Part shown: positions 53,664-61,994 of the stretch, in pieces
How the letters are laid out: the number at the start of each line of letters is the position of its first letter
Position numbering within the stretch: position 1 is the stretch's first letter
Source: Bacteroidota bacterium
Lineage (GTDB): Bacteria; Bacteroidota; Bacteroidia; Chitinophagales; Chitinophagaceae
Reading direction: 5' to 3'
DNA: 64,000 nucleotides
Assembly (NCBI GenBank): GCA_023424015.1
Contig: JAFAEM010000036.1
Span: forward strand, 48,735-112,734
Made by a program: the position numbers and the translations under genes
The notes under the pieces: model-generated
Seen by the model: only the letters and a program-made list of their open reading frames with translations
The model's database searches: none
Told to the model about the DNA's origin: nothing

Positions 53664-55187
53664 ATGAAAAAGAAAGAAAATCTACCTCCTACCATACTCT
53701 TTATATTCGGTGGAAGTGGCGACCTGGCCAATCGCAAACTGATACCCGCCCTATATAATTTATATATCGATGGCCATTTACCAGAGAAGTTCATTGTGAT
53801 CGGCGTGGGTCGCACACCCTTTCCCGACGAGGAGTACCGTCTGAAATTGCTGGAAGGTGTAAAGGAATTTTCACGTCGTCAAAACGGCCTGGATGAGAAA
53901 TGGGCTGCATTTGCTCCACTGATCTCTTACCACGAAATGGATCTTACCAGCGATGAATCTTATCAAAAAATGAGAACCTGGATCCTTGAAAAAAACAAGG
54001 AATGGGGTGTGATACCAAATGTTATTTTCTACCTGGCCGTAGCTCCACAAATGACACCCGATATCTCAAAAAGATTGTGGGCACAAAAAATCTGTGACGA
54101 CTCACAGCATACCAGGCTGGTTGTCGAGAAGCCTTTCGGACACGACCTTAAAAGTGCGCATCAACTGAATGAGTTATTGACGGGCATGTTCAAAGAAGAA
54201 CAGATCTTCCGTATAGATCACTATCTCGGAAAAGAAACGGTGCAGAACATTCTTGCCTTCCGTTTTGCCAACGCCATGTTTGAACCGATCTGGAACAACC
54301 ATTATATCGACCATGTACAGATTACCGCGGCCGAAACTGTTGGTGTGGAGGGACGGGGAGGGTACTACGAACAGGCAGGTGCGCTCAGGGATATGGTACA
54401 AAATCACGTGTTGCAATTACTTTGTATGATCGCGATGGAACCACCCACCTCTTTTGAATCAAACGAGATAAGGAATAAGAAAGTAGATGTATTGACTGCG
54501 ATCAGAAAGATCAGTACAGAAGATGTACATGAAAATGCTGTGCGGGGTCAGTATTCGGCAGGATGGATAAAAGGCCAGGAAGTGCCGGGTTACCAACAGG
54601 AAAAAAATGTGGCAGTCCACTCACCCGTTGAGACTTTCGTAGCCGCAAAGTTTTTTGTCGACAACTGGCGTTGGAAGAATGTGCCTTTCTATATCCGCAC
54701 CGGTAAACGGATGCATGAGAAAACAACCTCTATCACTATTCAGTTTAAGGAAGCGCCCAGTTTTTCCTTCCCACCCGAGGCGGCTGATACCTGGCGACCC
54801 AACCGGCTTACATTTAGCATACAACCACATATGGACATACGGATCCGGTTCCAGGCCAAGCGTCCAGGTACCGACATGGTATTGAATCCCGTAGATATGG
54901 TATTCAGCTATACCGATACGTTTGACGAACAGGAGCCCGAGGCGTATGAAACATTGCTGGAAGATGTTATCGAAGGCGACCAAACACTTTTCATGCGTGC
55001 CGACCAGGTAGAAGCGGCCTGGGAAGTGATCACGCCACTGCTTGATGCCTGGCAGAAAAGACCACCGGTTGATTATCCCAATTATTCACCCAATAGCTGG
55101 GGACCTGAAGATGCCGATGCGCTGATTGCCCGCGATGGCAATTTTTGGGCTAACTTTCCCATACCAAAAACGGGTGGCTCCAAATAG
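53664..55187 (+). CDS. zwf: Glucose-6-phosphate dehydrogenase
   Basis: A 507-residue enzyme that makes 6-phosphogluconolactone and NADPH. The dinucleotide-binding GGSGDLANRKL lies at residues 16-26, and the active-site RIDHYLGKE with the catalytic His and Lys near 188-195. ETVGVEGRGGYYEQAGALRDMVQNH and FYIRTGKRM are also typical. It follows gnd by 46 bp and precedes pgl by 3 bp, so the three form one operon. Confidence 0.97.
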   Translation: MKKKENLPPTILFIFGGSGDLANRKLIPALYNLYIDGHLPEKFIVIGVGRTPFPDEEYRLKLLEGVKEFSRRQNGLDEKWAAFAPLISYHEMDLTSDESYQKMRTWILEKNKEWGVIPNVIFYLAVAPQMTPDISKRLWAQKICDDSQHTRLVVEKPFGHDLKSAHQLNELLTGMFKEEQIFRIDHYLGKETVQNILAFRFANAMFEPIWNNHYIDHVQITAAETVGVEGRGGYYEQAGALRDMVQNHVLQLLCMIAMEPPTSFESNEIRNKKVDVLTAIRKISTEDVHENAVRGQYSAGWIKGQEVPGYQQEKNVAVHSPVETFVAAKFFVDNWRWKNVPFYIRTGKRMHEKTTSITIQFKEAPSFSFPPEAADTWRPNRLTFSIQPHMDIRIRFQAKRPGTDMVLNPVDMVFSYTDTFDEQEPEAYETLLEDVIEGDQTLFMRADQVEAAWEVITPLLDAWQKRPPVDYPNYSPNSWGPEDADALIARDGNFWANFPIPKTGGSK

Positions 55188-55190
55188 AAC

Positions 55191-55916
55191 ATGAAGCGTA
55201 CATTTATTTTTAAAAATACTGACGAGCTCAGCTTAAAGGTCGCAGATTGGCTGGTGGAGCAGATAGCGGATACCTTGCAAAAGCAGGATCGTTTTACCCT
55301 GGCGCTGGCCGGCGGGTCTACACCTAAGAAATTGTATAGCCTGCTGGCATCGGAGCAGTATGCCGGTAAGATCGATTGGGAAAAACTCCATTTCTTTTGG
55401 GGCGATGAACGGTTTGTTCCCTTCGATGACGGGAGGAATAATGCAAAGATGGCGCATGATGTATTGTTAAGCCAGGTGCCGGTCAACAAAAACAATATTC
55501 ATATCATGCAGACAACGGGTTTAGAACCGGAAGCGTCTTCATTATTGTATGAAAAACTGCTGCATCGATATTTTGATGGAAAGCCTCATACTTTCGATCT
55601 TGTTTTATTAGGATTGGGCAATGATGCGCATACGCTTTCTCTTTTTCCAGGATATCCCGTGGTTGCTGAAAATGAAAAATGGGTGACGGCGTTTTATCTT
55701 GCTGAACAGGCGATGTACCGGGTCACGCTTACCGCGCCTGTTGTGAATATGTCCGCCAGGGTAGCTTTCCTGGTAAGTGGTGGCGATAAGGCAGCGGCAT
55801 TATACCATGTCAGGGTCAGTGAGCACGATACGGCGCTTTACCCGGCACAGGTTATTCAGCCTTTCAATGGGGAGCTGTTTTGGTTCCTGGATGAGGCTGC
55901 CGCTGCGGATCTTTAA
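55191..55916 (+). CDS. pgl: 6-phosphogluconolactonase
   Basis: A 241-residue DevB-type lactonase that opens the lactone made by Zwf. It has FTLALAGGSTPKKLYSLL, FFWGDERFVPFDDGRNNAKMA, and VLLGLGNDAHTLSLFPG, all typical. The ATG lies 3 bp after the zwf stop. Together gnd, zwf and pgl encode all three oxidative pentose phosphate steps. Confidence 0.95.
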   Translation: MKRTFIFKNTDELSLKVADWLVEQIADTLQKQDRFTLALAGGSTPKKLYSLLASEQYAGKIDWEKLHFFWGDERFVPFDDGRNNAKMAHDVLLSQVPVNKNNIHIMQTTGLEPEASSLLYEKLLHRYFDGKPHTFDLVLLGLGNDAHTLSLFPGYPVVAENEKWVTAFYLAEQAMYRVTLTAPVVNMSARVAFLVSGGDKAAALYHVRVSEHDTALYPAQVIQPFNGELFWFLDEAAAADL

Positions 55917-55943
55917 TGGCTATATATAATCAGGCCTTATTAT

Positions 55944-56333
55944 ATGAAGCATCGCAAACAATTTCTTACGGTATTAGCATTGACCATTTTGGTGGCCAGC
56001 GGCATTTCTGCTATATCTTTTCGCGGGCCGCACAAGAATCTTAAAATACTGCCACAGGACATCAGTCCGAAAATGCTCGACAGTATTATGGAGTCCTATT
56101 CGAAAGCGCTGGGTGTAGGTTGTGATTTTTGCCATGTACCCGTGAAAAATTTCCCAGATAGCCTCGACTTTGCTTCAGATGGCGAGCCCATGAAGGAAAA
56201 TGCCAGGAAAATGATGCAAATGACCATACACCTGAACAAAACTTATTTCAATTTCGACACGACAATAAGGCCTGAGTACCTCAAGGTTGTAACTTGCCAT
56301 ACTTGTCATCGCGGCGAGGCATTTCCTGAATAA
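55944..56333 (+). CDS. Small c-type cytochrome
   Basis: A 129-residue exported protein with an N-terminal signal or anchor (FLTVLALTILVASGISAI) and two heme-binding CxxCH motifs: CDFCH near residue 55 and CHTCH near residue 120. A Met- and His-bearing middle segment (ENARKMMQMTIHLNKTYFN) is like that of reaction-centre-type cytochrome c subunits. It would carry electrons in the periplasm. It follows pgl by 27 bp, but no functional link to the pentose phosphate pathway is apparent. Confidence 0.85.
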   Translation: MKHRKQFLTVLALTILVASGISAISFRGPHKNLKILPQDISPKMLDSIMESYSKALGVGCDFCHVPVKNFPDSLDFASDGEPMKENARKMMQMTIHLNKTYFNFDTTIRPEYLKVVTCHTCHRGEAFPE

Positions 56334-56526
56334 CATGTCTCACATATTATTTCCTACCAAAAAACCCTCATCCCTTCTCGCGTATAATTACTCAACACCT
56401 ATCACGGTTTTACTGAATTTTAGTATAAACCATTAGTTCGAAGCACTATGCAGAAAAATACTCCGTTTATTTACAGTGGAGATGCGGTAGTATGGCGTGA
56501 ACCTTATCCTAACGAAAAACAATCTT

Positions 56527-57291
56527 ATGTCCGTTTTCAGCCTGATGGGTCTTCTTTCAACAATTGCTCTCAGCCTGCCCATCATTTTGCTTTTTGCAAC
56601 AAGGCTAGTACTATACAGGTCGTTCCCGGCCCTGTTTGCCTATTATTTTATTGTATTGAGTTACCTGGTGCTGCTTTTAGGTTACATTGACCTGGGCAGT
56701 AATTTTCAATATTATTTCGGCGTATTGTGCAATTTCCTCGATACTCCGCTGATGCTTTTATTTCTTGCTTATTTCAGCAAAACGGTTTACTTCCGACGGA
56801 AAATGCTGAAGATCGTGCTGGGATTTATGGCATTTGAGCTGATCGTGCTGGCTGTATACGGGTTTAATATAAAAGCCACCACCATTTTACTTGCACCCGG
56901 TCTTTTGCTGGTGCTGGTTATTTCAGTATTGTTCTTTACCCACCAGGTGAAGATTGCGGTGACGTACCATCGTGCGATAGGCAAAGCGGTAATGGTGTCC
57001 TCGGTCCTGGTTTCTTATGTAGGATTCGCTTTTGTATACGCCGTCTATTATATCATTGAACCCGCGTTTAAGAATGATGCGCATCTGGTCTATTTCCTGA
57101 TCATTACATTCTCATCGCTGATCATGGCCACCGGTATCTTTATAGAAAGAAAAAGAGTAAACCAGCTTTCCGAATTACAAACCACCCGGGAAGAGTTGAA
57201 AGCCATTTACGGTGGACAACAGGGTTCAAATAAAATAGCCAGCCCTCTCGAGCCGGCTATCATGAAGTTTGATCAGAAAGACTGGAATTAG
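56527..57291 (+). CDS. Hypothetical seven-helix membrane protein
   Basis: I do not recognise this 254-residue protein. It has seven predicted hydrophobic helices (from LMGLLSTIALSLPIILLFA through VYFLIITFSSLIMATGIFI), with basic residues in the loops (FRRKMLK) and a hydrophilic C-terminal tail (VNQLSELQTTREELKAIYGG). The topology resembles seven-helix signalling proteins such as the 7TM regions in some histidine kinases, but no kinase is attached. The ATG at 56527 is preferred over the GTG at 56497. The stop overlaps the convergent acyl-CoA dehydrogenase gene by 4 bp. Confidence 0.65.
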   Translation: MSVFSLMGLLSTIALSLPIILLFATRLVLYRSFPALFAYYFIVLSYLVLLLGYIDLGSNFQYYFGVLCNFLDTPLMLLFLAYFSKTVYFRRKMLKIVLGFMAFELIVLAVYGFNIKATTILLAPGLLLVLVISVLFFTHQVKIAVTYHRAIGKAVMVSSVLVSYVGFAFVYAVYYIIEPAFKNDAHLVYFLIITFSSLIMATGIFIERKRVNQLSELQTTREELKAIYGGQQGSNKIASPLEPAIMKFDQKDWN

Positions 57292-59081
57292 AAATTATAC
57301 TTTCCGTCCGCTATCATTTTATCCGCGATCCTTCTTCTCGCATCTTTAGAATTAAACGGTTCGGCTTTTGTAAAGCGTTTCAATCCCATCAATATCATTC
57401 TTTGTTCATCGCCCTCTGCAAATGCATTGATCGCGTCTTTTCCTGATTTATTTACTTTGTCTGCGGCATCATACAGGTAAGTTCTCATGATGTCATGGTA
57501 AATCTGAACCGCCGTCTCTCCCTGTTGTTCAGTCATCTTCATCACGCGAAGCAATACACTTTCCGCGTTGAATATTTCGATGGCCATATCTGCGAGGTTC
57601 ATCAATACCTCCTGCTCATTTTCGATCTTCATCATTAGTTTTTGTACTGCTGCACCCGCGGTCATCAGGATAGCTTTTTTCAGGTTTGCTACCAGCTTTT
57701 TCTCTTTTGCAAAAGGGGCTTCATCTTCAGCACCGAAATCAGGAATACTCATCAGCTCTTTCTGCACATTCATGGCGGGACCCATCAGGTCGAGACGGCC
57801 ACCCATGGCACGTTTAAGGGTCATGTCAAGCGTGAGCAGGCGGTTGATTTCATTGGTTCCTTCGTAAATGCGGTTGATCCGGCTGTCGCGATAGGCCCTC
57901 GAAATATTGTATTCCGCACTGAAACCATTACCTCCATGTATCTGTACACCTTCATCAACTACGAAATCGAGCACCTCACTTCCATATACTTTCAGCATAG
58001 CACATTCGATGGCATATTCTTCAGCGGCACCAAGCAGCGCTTCATTAAAGGGTTTTCCAGCCTCCAGCAGTTCCTTTTCTTTTTCATCTACCCAACTGGC
58101 CGTGCGATACAGGGCTGACTCGGCAACAAAAACCTTGATCGCCATTTCTGCCAGCTTATGTTTGATCGCCCCGAAATTGGAGATCGGCTGTTTGAATTGT
58201 TCTCTGGTCCTGGCATATACCACGGATTCGGTCAATGCACGCCGGGAACCACCCACAGCTGCCGCGCAAAGTTTTAATCGGCCAATGTTTAAAATATTAA
58301 AAGCGATCCGGTGTCCTTTACCAATTTCACCCAACACATTTTCTACAGGTATTTTTGCGTCCTGGAAATAGAGTTGCACGGTGGATGATCCCTTGATACC
58401 CATTTTGTGTTCCTCAGGTCCCTGGGTGAAGCCTTCCATACCTCTTTCTACAATAAAAGCGGTGAATTTATCTCCGTCCACTTTAGCAAATACAGTATAC
58501 ACCTGCGCAAAACCACCGTTGGTGATCCAGCATTTCTGGCCGTTCAGGATGTAATGCTTCCCATCATCACTCAGCTTAGCCGTGGTTTTTGCACCCAGCG
58601 CATCACTACCACTATTGGGTTCGGTGAGACCATAAGCTCCGGCCCATTCACCGGTGATCAGTTTGGGAATATATTTTTGTTTTTGTTCGGGCGTACCAAA
58701 GTATAATATGGGCAGCGTACCGATCCCGGTGTGTGCAGCAATGGCAACAGAAAATGAATGGCCCGCACCCAGGTATTCGTTGACGATGGTTGAAGTGATA
58801 AAATCTTTACCCAGGCCACCGTATTCTTCAGGAAAGGCCACCGAGAGCAAGCCCTGTTCTCCCGCTTTGGTGACAAGTGATTTCATCAGTCCGGGTTCCA
58901 GGCTATCAATGCGATCCAGGATGGGATAAACTTCAGCATCCAAAAACTGGTCGCACATATCGCGAATCATTCTCTGTTCCTCGGCAAAATCGCCGGGCGT
59001 GAAAGTTTCAGAAGGGGCAGATTCCCTGATCAGCCATTCGCCTCCCTTCAGCACGTTCTTTGTTTCAGTGGCAGCACTCAT
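57288..59081 (-). CDS. Acyl-CoA dehydrogenase
   Basis: A 597-residue flavoprotein of beta-oxidation type. The N-terminal alpha domain has FAEEQRMIRDMCDQF, the middle beta domain YGLTEPNSGSDALGAKT and CWITNGGFAQVY, and the C-terminal alpha domain DEGVQIHGGNGFSAEY and YEGTNEINRLLTLDM, where the E is the usual catalytic base. The long C-terminal extension of about 180 residues is like that of very-long-chain ACADs. It lies downstream of the marR gene in the same direction, so MarR may regulate it. Confidence 0.93.
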   Translation of the reverse strand: MSAATETKNVLKGGEWLIRESAPSETFTPGDFAEEQRMIRDMCDQFLDAEVYPILDRIDSLEPGLMKSLVTKAGEQGLLSVAFPEEYGGLGKDFITSTIVNEYLGAGHSFSVAIAAHTGIGTLPILYFGTPEQKQKYIPKLITGEWAGAYGLTEPNSGSDALGAKTTAKLSDDGKHYILNGQKCWITNGGFAQVYTVFAKVDGDKFTAFIVERGMEGFTQGPEEHKMGIKGSSTVQLYFQDAKIPVENVLGEIGKGHRIAFNILNIGRLKLCAAAVGGSRRALTESVVYARTREQFKQPISNFGAIKHKLAEMAIKVFVAESALYRTASWVDEKEKELLEAGKPFNEALLGAAEEYAIECAMLKVYGSEVLDFVVDEGVQIHGGNGFSAEYNISRAYRDSRINRIYEGTNEINRLLTLDMTLKRAMGGRLDLMGPAMNVQKELMSIPDFGAEDEAPFAKEKKLVANLKKAILMTAGAAVQKLMMKIENEQEVLMNLADMAIEIFNAESVLLRVMKMTEQQGETAVQIYHDIMRTYLYDAADKVNKSGKDAINAFAEGDEQRMILMGLKRFTKAEPFNSKDARRRIADKMIADGKYNF

Positions 59082-59132
59082 GGTTTTGAAAGTTTAAAGT
59101 TGTTGAATATTGTTGAATGTTGTTTAAAGTTG
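59082..59132. repeat. Short tandem TTGAAT/TTGTT-type repeats between marR and the dehydrogenase gene
   Basis: The plus strand carries a degenerate short direct repeat of GTTGAAT and GTTGTT units in the 51-bp gap between marR and the acyl-CoA dehydrogenase gene. It could affect read-through or act as protein-binding sites. Low complexity limits the case. Confidence 0.4.
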
Positions 59133-59573
59133 TTACTTCAGGTTATCATATACGATCTGCAGCACTTCCTTACACACTTCAATTTTTTCTGGTGAAACGC
59201 TTTGCAGCGCTTCATTCAGGATCTCGTCCGCGATCTGCATTGTTTCTTCTTCCAGCTTCTGCGCGTTTTTGGTCAGGTAGATCAGGTTGATCCGCCGGTC
59301 ACTATCCGAAGGAACCCGTTTTACAAGGTTTAATTTTTCAAGGTTGTCAACCAGCCTGGTGATGCTGGGTTTATCACGAAAAGTGGCATTACAAAGCTGC
59401 TGCTGACTCAGGCCATCTTCCTTCCATAAATGGTACAATACACTCCATTGCTCGATGGTAATATTCAAATCCGCATTATTGAATTTCTTCTGCAGGCGAC
59501 GGGCAATGGCCGTGGATGCTTTCCCGGTTACAAAGCTGTAAAGCTCCCCTTTCTTAAAATGGTTGTTTGGCAT
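59133..59573 (-). CDS. MarR family transcriptional regulator
   Basis: A 146-residue winged-helix regulator. The dimerisation helix has YSFVTGKASTAIARRLQKKF, the winged helix-turn-helix has EQWSVLYHLWKEDGLSQQQLCNATFRDKPSITRLVDNLEKLNLVKR, and the wing has RVPSDSDRRINLIYLT. The ATG at 59573 is chosen because a 20-bp inverted-repeat operator lies immediately upstream and a promoter element ends beyond it. It probably represses itself and possibly the dehydrogenase gene downstream. Confidence 0.93.
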   Translation of the reverse strand: MPNNHFKKGELYSFVTGKASTAIARRLQKKFNNADLNITIEQWSVLYHLWKEDGLSQQQLCNATFRDKPSITRLVDNLEKLNLVKRVPSDSDRRINLIYLTKNAQKLEEETMQIADEILNEALQSVSPEKIEVCKEVLQIVYDNLK

Positions 59574-59593
59574 ATAGTTGTTTGTGCAACTAT
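59574..59593. promoter_or_regulatory. MarR-type operator (20-bp inverted repeat)
   Basis: Perfect 7-bp arms ATAGTTG (59574-59580) and CAACTAT (59587-59593) with a 6-bp spacer. It lies directly upstream of the marR ATG and just downstream of the promoter element at 59595-59602, where a repressor would block transcription. Confidence 0.6.
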
Positions 59594-59594
59594 C

Positions 59595-59602
59595 CAAAAA
59601 TA
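59595..59602 (-). promoter_or_regulatory. -7 promoter element of marR
   Basis: On the minus strand TATTTTTG is a full TAnnTTTG match, adjoining the operator and placing transcription start near 59588-59590. Confidence 0.45.
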
Positions 59603-59658
59603 GTATTATTTTCGAAGAGTCCAAACTATATTTTCATATAAAATTTGTCAGCCAAACT

Positions 59659-60480
59659 GTGCAAAAGCGGACCCTGGTATATCGAAATTCGACGGTAAAC
59701 TATTACCGTTTTGGACACGGTTCCTCGATCGTTTTATGTTTTCACGGCTATGGAGAAGAGGCCGCTCAGTTTTCATTTTTAGAGAAATATGTTGGGGATC
59801 GTTACAGCATTTACGCCATTGACCTGCCCTTCCATGGCGCCACCAACTGGAAGGAGGGATTGAATTTTACCAACGATGACTTAACGAAGATAGCAGCACA
59901 GGTATTACTTGAAAACAATACGGTAACTGAAAACCTGAAATATAACCTGGTAGGGTTTAGTCTTGGTGGCCGGGTAGCTTTGAGTTTATATCAAGCTGAG
60001 CCGGCACGGGTCCAGAAGCTGATCCTGCTGGCTCCGGATGGGTTGAAAGTCAATTTTTGGTATTGGCTCGCCACCCAAAGCTGGCTGGGCAACCGCTTAT
60101 TTGCCTTAAGCATGAAAAGGCCCGGCTGGTTTTTTGCATTGCTGAAGTTCTTGAATAAACTCGGTTTTGTAAATTCAAGTGTTTACAAGTTTGTCAATTA
60201 TTATATCGGCAACCCGGAAGCCCGTGACCTTTTGTATAAACGTTGGACCGGTTTGCGTGGACTAAAGCCCAACTTATCAGGTATCCGGGCTTATATCCGG
60301 CAGTACAGCACGCCGACACGCCTGCTTTATGGAAAATACGATCGAATCATTTTGCCCGCAAGAGGTGAGAAATTCCAAAAAGGAATTGAGGAACTTTGTA
60401 CCATAAACGTCGTCAACGCGGGTCACCAGGTCTTACATGAAAATCATGTGAAGAGTATCATACAGGCATTGCAGGAGTAG
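59659..60480 (+). CDS. Alpha/beta hydrolase
   Basis: A 273-residue alpha/beta hydrolase. The oxyanion region FHGYGEEAAQF, the nucleophile S101 in GFSLGGRVA, the acid D in LLYGKYDRIILP, and the histidine of NAGHQVLHEN near the C-terminus complete the triad. The GTG at 59659 gives a short N-terminus before the first strand; a TTG at 59578 would overlap the marR operator. It is divergent from marR and may share its regulation. The substrate is unknown. Confidence 0.85.
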   Translation: MQKRTLVYRNSTVNYYRFGHGSSIVLCFHGYGEEAAQFSFLEKYVGDRYSIYAIDLPFHGATNWKEGLNFTNDDLTKIAAQVLLENNTVTENLKYNLVGFSLGGRVALSLYQAEPARVQKLILLAPDGLKVNFWYWLATQSWLGNRLFALSMKRPGWFFALLKFLNKLGFVNSSVYKFVNYYIGNPEARDLLYKRWTGLRGLKPNLSGIRAYIRQYSTPTRLLYGKYDRIILPARGEKFQKGIEELCTINVVNAGHQVLHENHVKSIIQALQE

Positions 60481-60537
60481 TCGTCGTATTATTAACGGTC
60501 CATATTACCTGTTCCAACGGATAGATCACTTAATGCT

Positions 60538-60545
60538 TAGATTTG
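60538..60545 (+). promoter_or_regulatory. -7 promoter element of the glycosyltransferase gene
   Basis: TAGATTTG is a full TAnnTTTG match 11 bp before the ATG at 60557. It lies downstream of an in-frame ATG at 60533, which argues that translation starts at 60557 instead. Confidence 0.35.
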
Positions 60546-60556
60546 TCCCTTCACGC

Positions 60557-61672
60557 ATGGTATTCATATCAATCATTCTGACACTTTTTGTTTTTTACAG
60601 CCTTCTGATTCTATACTACTGGCGGGGATGGAAACAGATTCCGCTATTTCGCGCGGGTGAGTTAGCTGGTTTCGATAATGTCACCATCATCATTCCTGCC
60701 CGAAATGAGGAAAGCATTATCGGCGCCTTACTCACAGCATTGCAAAACCAGACTTATCCCAAAGAGAAGGTTGAAATCATCGTTGTTGACGACCATTCCA
60801 CAGATAAGACTGCAGAAGTAGTCGGGCAGTTTGATGGGGTGAAGCTGATCAGCCTTAAAGACGATTCTATCAACTCCTATAAGAAAAAAGCAATCGAATC
60901 GGGCATTGCCGCTGCATCAGCAGAACTGATCATAACAACGGACGCTGATTGTATACCTCCGCCGGACTGGTTAAAAACCATCGTATCATTCAAACAGTCG
61001 ACAGGCGCGGGTTTTATCGTTGCCCCGGTAGTTTTTGAATCAAATCCCGGCCTTGTAAGTATTTTTCAATCCCTGGATTTTATGACCCTGCAGGGCATCA
61101 CTGGTGCGTCGGTTTATAAGAAGGTCCATGCCATGTGCAACGGTGCCAACCTGGCTTATGAAAGAAGATTGTTCTATGAAGTAGGTGGCTTTGCAGGTAT
61201 CGATCATATCGCATCCGGCGATGACATGTTGCTGATGCATAAGATTGCAAAAAGATTTCCAGATAAGATCTACTATTTAAAATCTGTAGATGCCACTGTC
61301 AGCACAAAGCCGATGCCCGACTGGCGTACATTCTTTAATCAGCGGATACGCTGGGCAAGCAAGGCCACACATTATAATGATAAAAGAATATTCTGGGTTT
61401 TGTTGCTGGTTTATCTTTTCAATCTCTCATTCCTGGCTTTGATCACCGCGGGATTTATTGATCCATTATATTGGTTCTTTTTCGCCGGGTTCTGGATAGC
61501 GAAAACAATTGTTGAATGGCCTTTCATGTATACTGTCGCCAGTTTCTTTAGCAGGAAGTCTTTATTAAAATATTTCTTTTTTGCTCAACCCATACATATT
61601 TTTTATACTATCATTTCGGGTTTGCTGGGACAGATGGGGACTTATGAGTGGAAGGGGAGGAGGGTGAGATAG
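60557..61672 (+). CDS. Membrane-anchored family 2 glycosyltransferase
   Basis: A 371-residue glycosyltransferase. One N-terminal helix (MVFISIILTLFVFYSLLIL) precedes the GT2 domain: TIIIPARNEESIIGALL, VVDDHSTDKTAEVV, TTDADCIPPPDW, and ASGDDMLLMHKI, with the QRIRWASKATHY motif. Two or three C-terminal helices follow. The N-terminal helix plus the QxxRW motif resembles processive or lipid-linked glycosyltransferases such as CrtQ-like enzymes. The acceptor is unknown. The start at 60557 is preferred because of the promoter element just before it. Confidence 0.85.
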   Translation: MVFISIILTLFVFYSLLILYYWRGWKQIPLFRAGELAGFDNVTIIIPARNEESIIGALLTALQNQTYPKEKVEIIVVDDHSTDKTAEVVGQFDGVKLISLKDDSINSYKKKAIESGIAAASAELIITTDADCIPPPDWLKTIVSFKQSTGAGFIVAPVVFESNPGLVSIFQSLDFMTLQGITGASVYKKVHAMCNGANLAYERRLFYEVGGFAGIDHIASGDDMLLMHKIAKRFPDKIYYLKSVDATVSTKPMPDWRTFFNQRIRWASKATHYNDKRIFWVLLLVYLFNLSFLALITAGFIDPLYWFFFAGFWIAKTIVEWPFMYTVASFFSRKSLLKYFFFAQPIHIFYTIISGLLGQMGTYEWKGRRVR

Positions 61673-61994
61673 ATGCTAGATGCTGGATACTGGATACTGG
61701 ATTCTGGATTTTAGATTCTGGAATGATCGAAGTGTTATATTATATAGGACACTAGCCCCTTCTCCGCGCGGAGAGGGGGTTGGGGGTGAGGCGATACGAT
61801 GTATGTAGGGAGTCGGTTTGACTGGAGCTTTGGCGAAGGAGGGATGCTAGATACTAGATGATAGATACTAGATGCTAGATGCCAGATGCTTGCTGCTGGA
61901 TGTTTTTAGCTCCCCTCTCCTTGGGAGAGGGGTTGGGGTGAGGCCGGTGCTGGATGATTGTTAAAGACGATTTATTTTTATCTTTCTTTTTTTA
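61673..61994. repeat. Intergenic repeat region with two GC-rich palindromic units
   Basis: No gene seen. GC-rich hairpin copies at 61756-61791 and 61912-61943 share CCCCT...CTCC, then GGAGAGGGG, then a tail GGTTGGGG(G)TGAGG, the second a near copy of the first. Between and around them are degenerate short units of the type GATGCTAGAT and GGATACTGG. This resembles REP-like elements between genes in this phylum. It separates the glycosyltransferase and the ABC permease genes. Confidence 0.6.
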
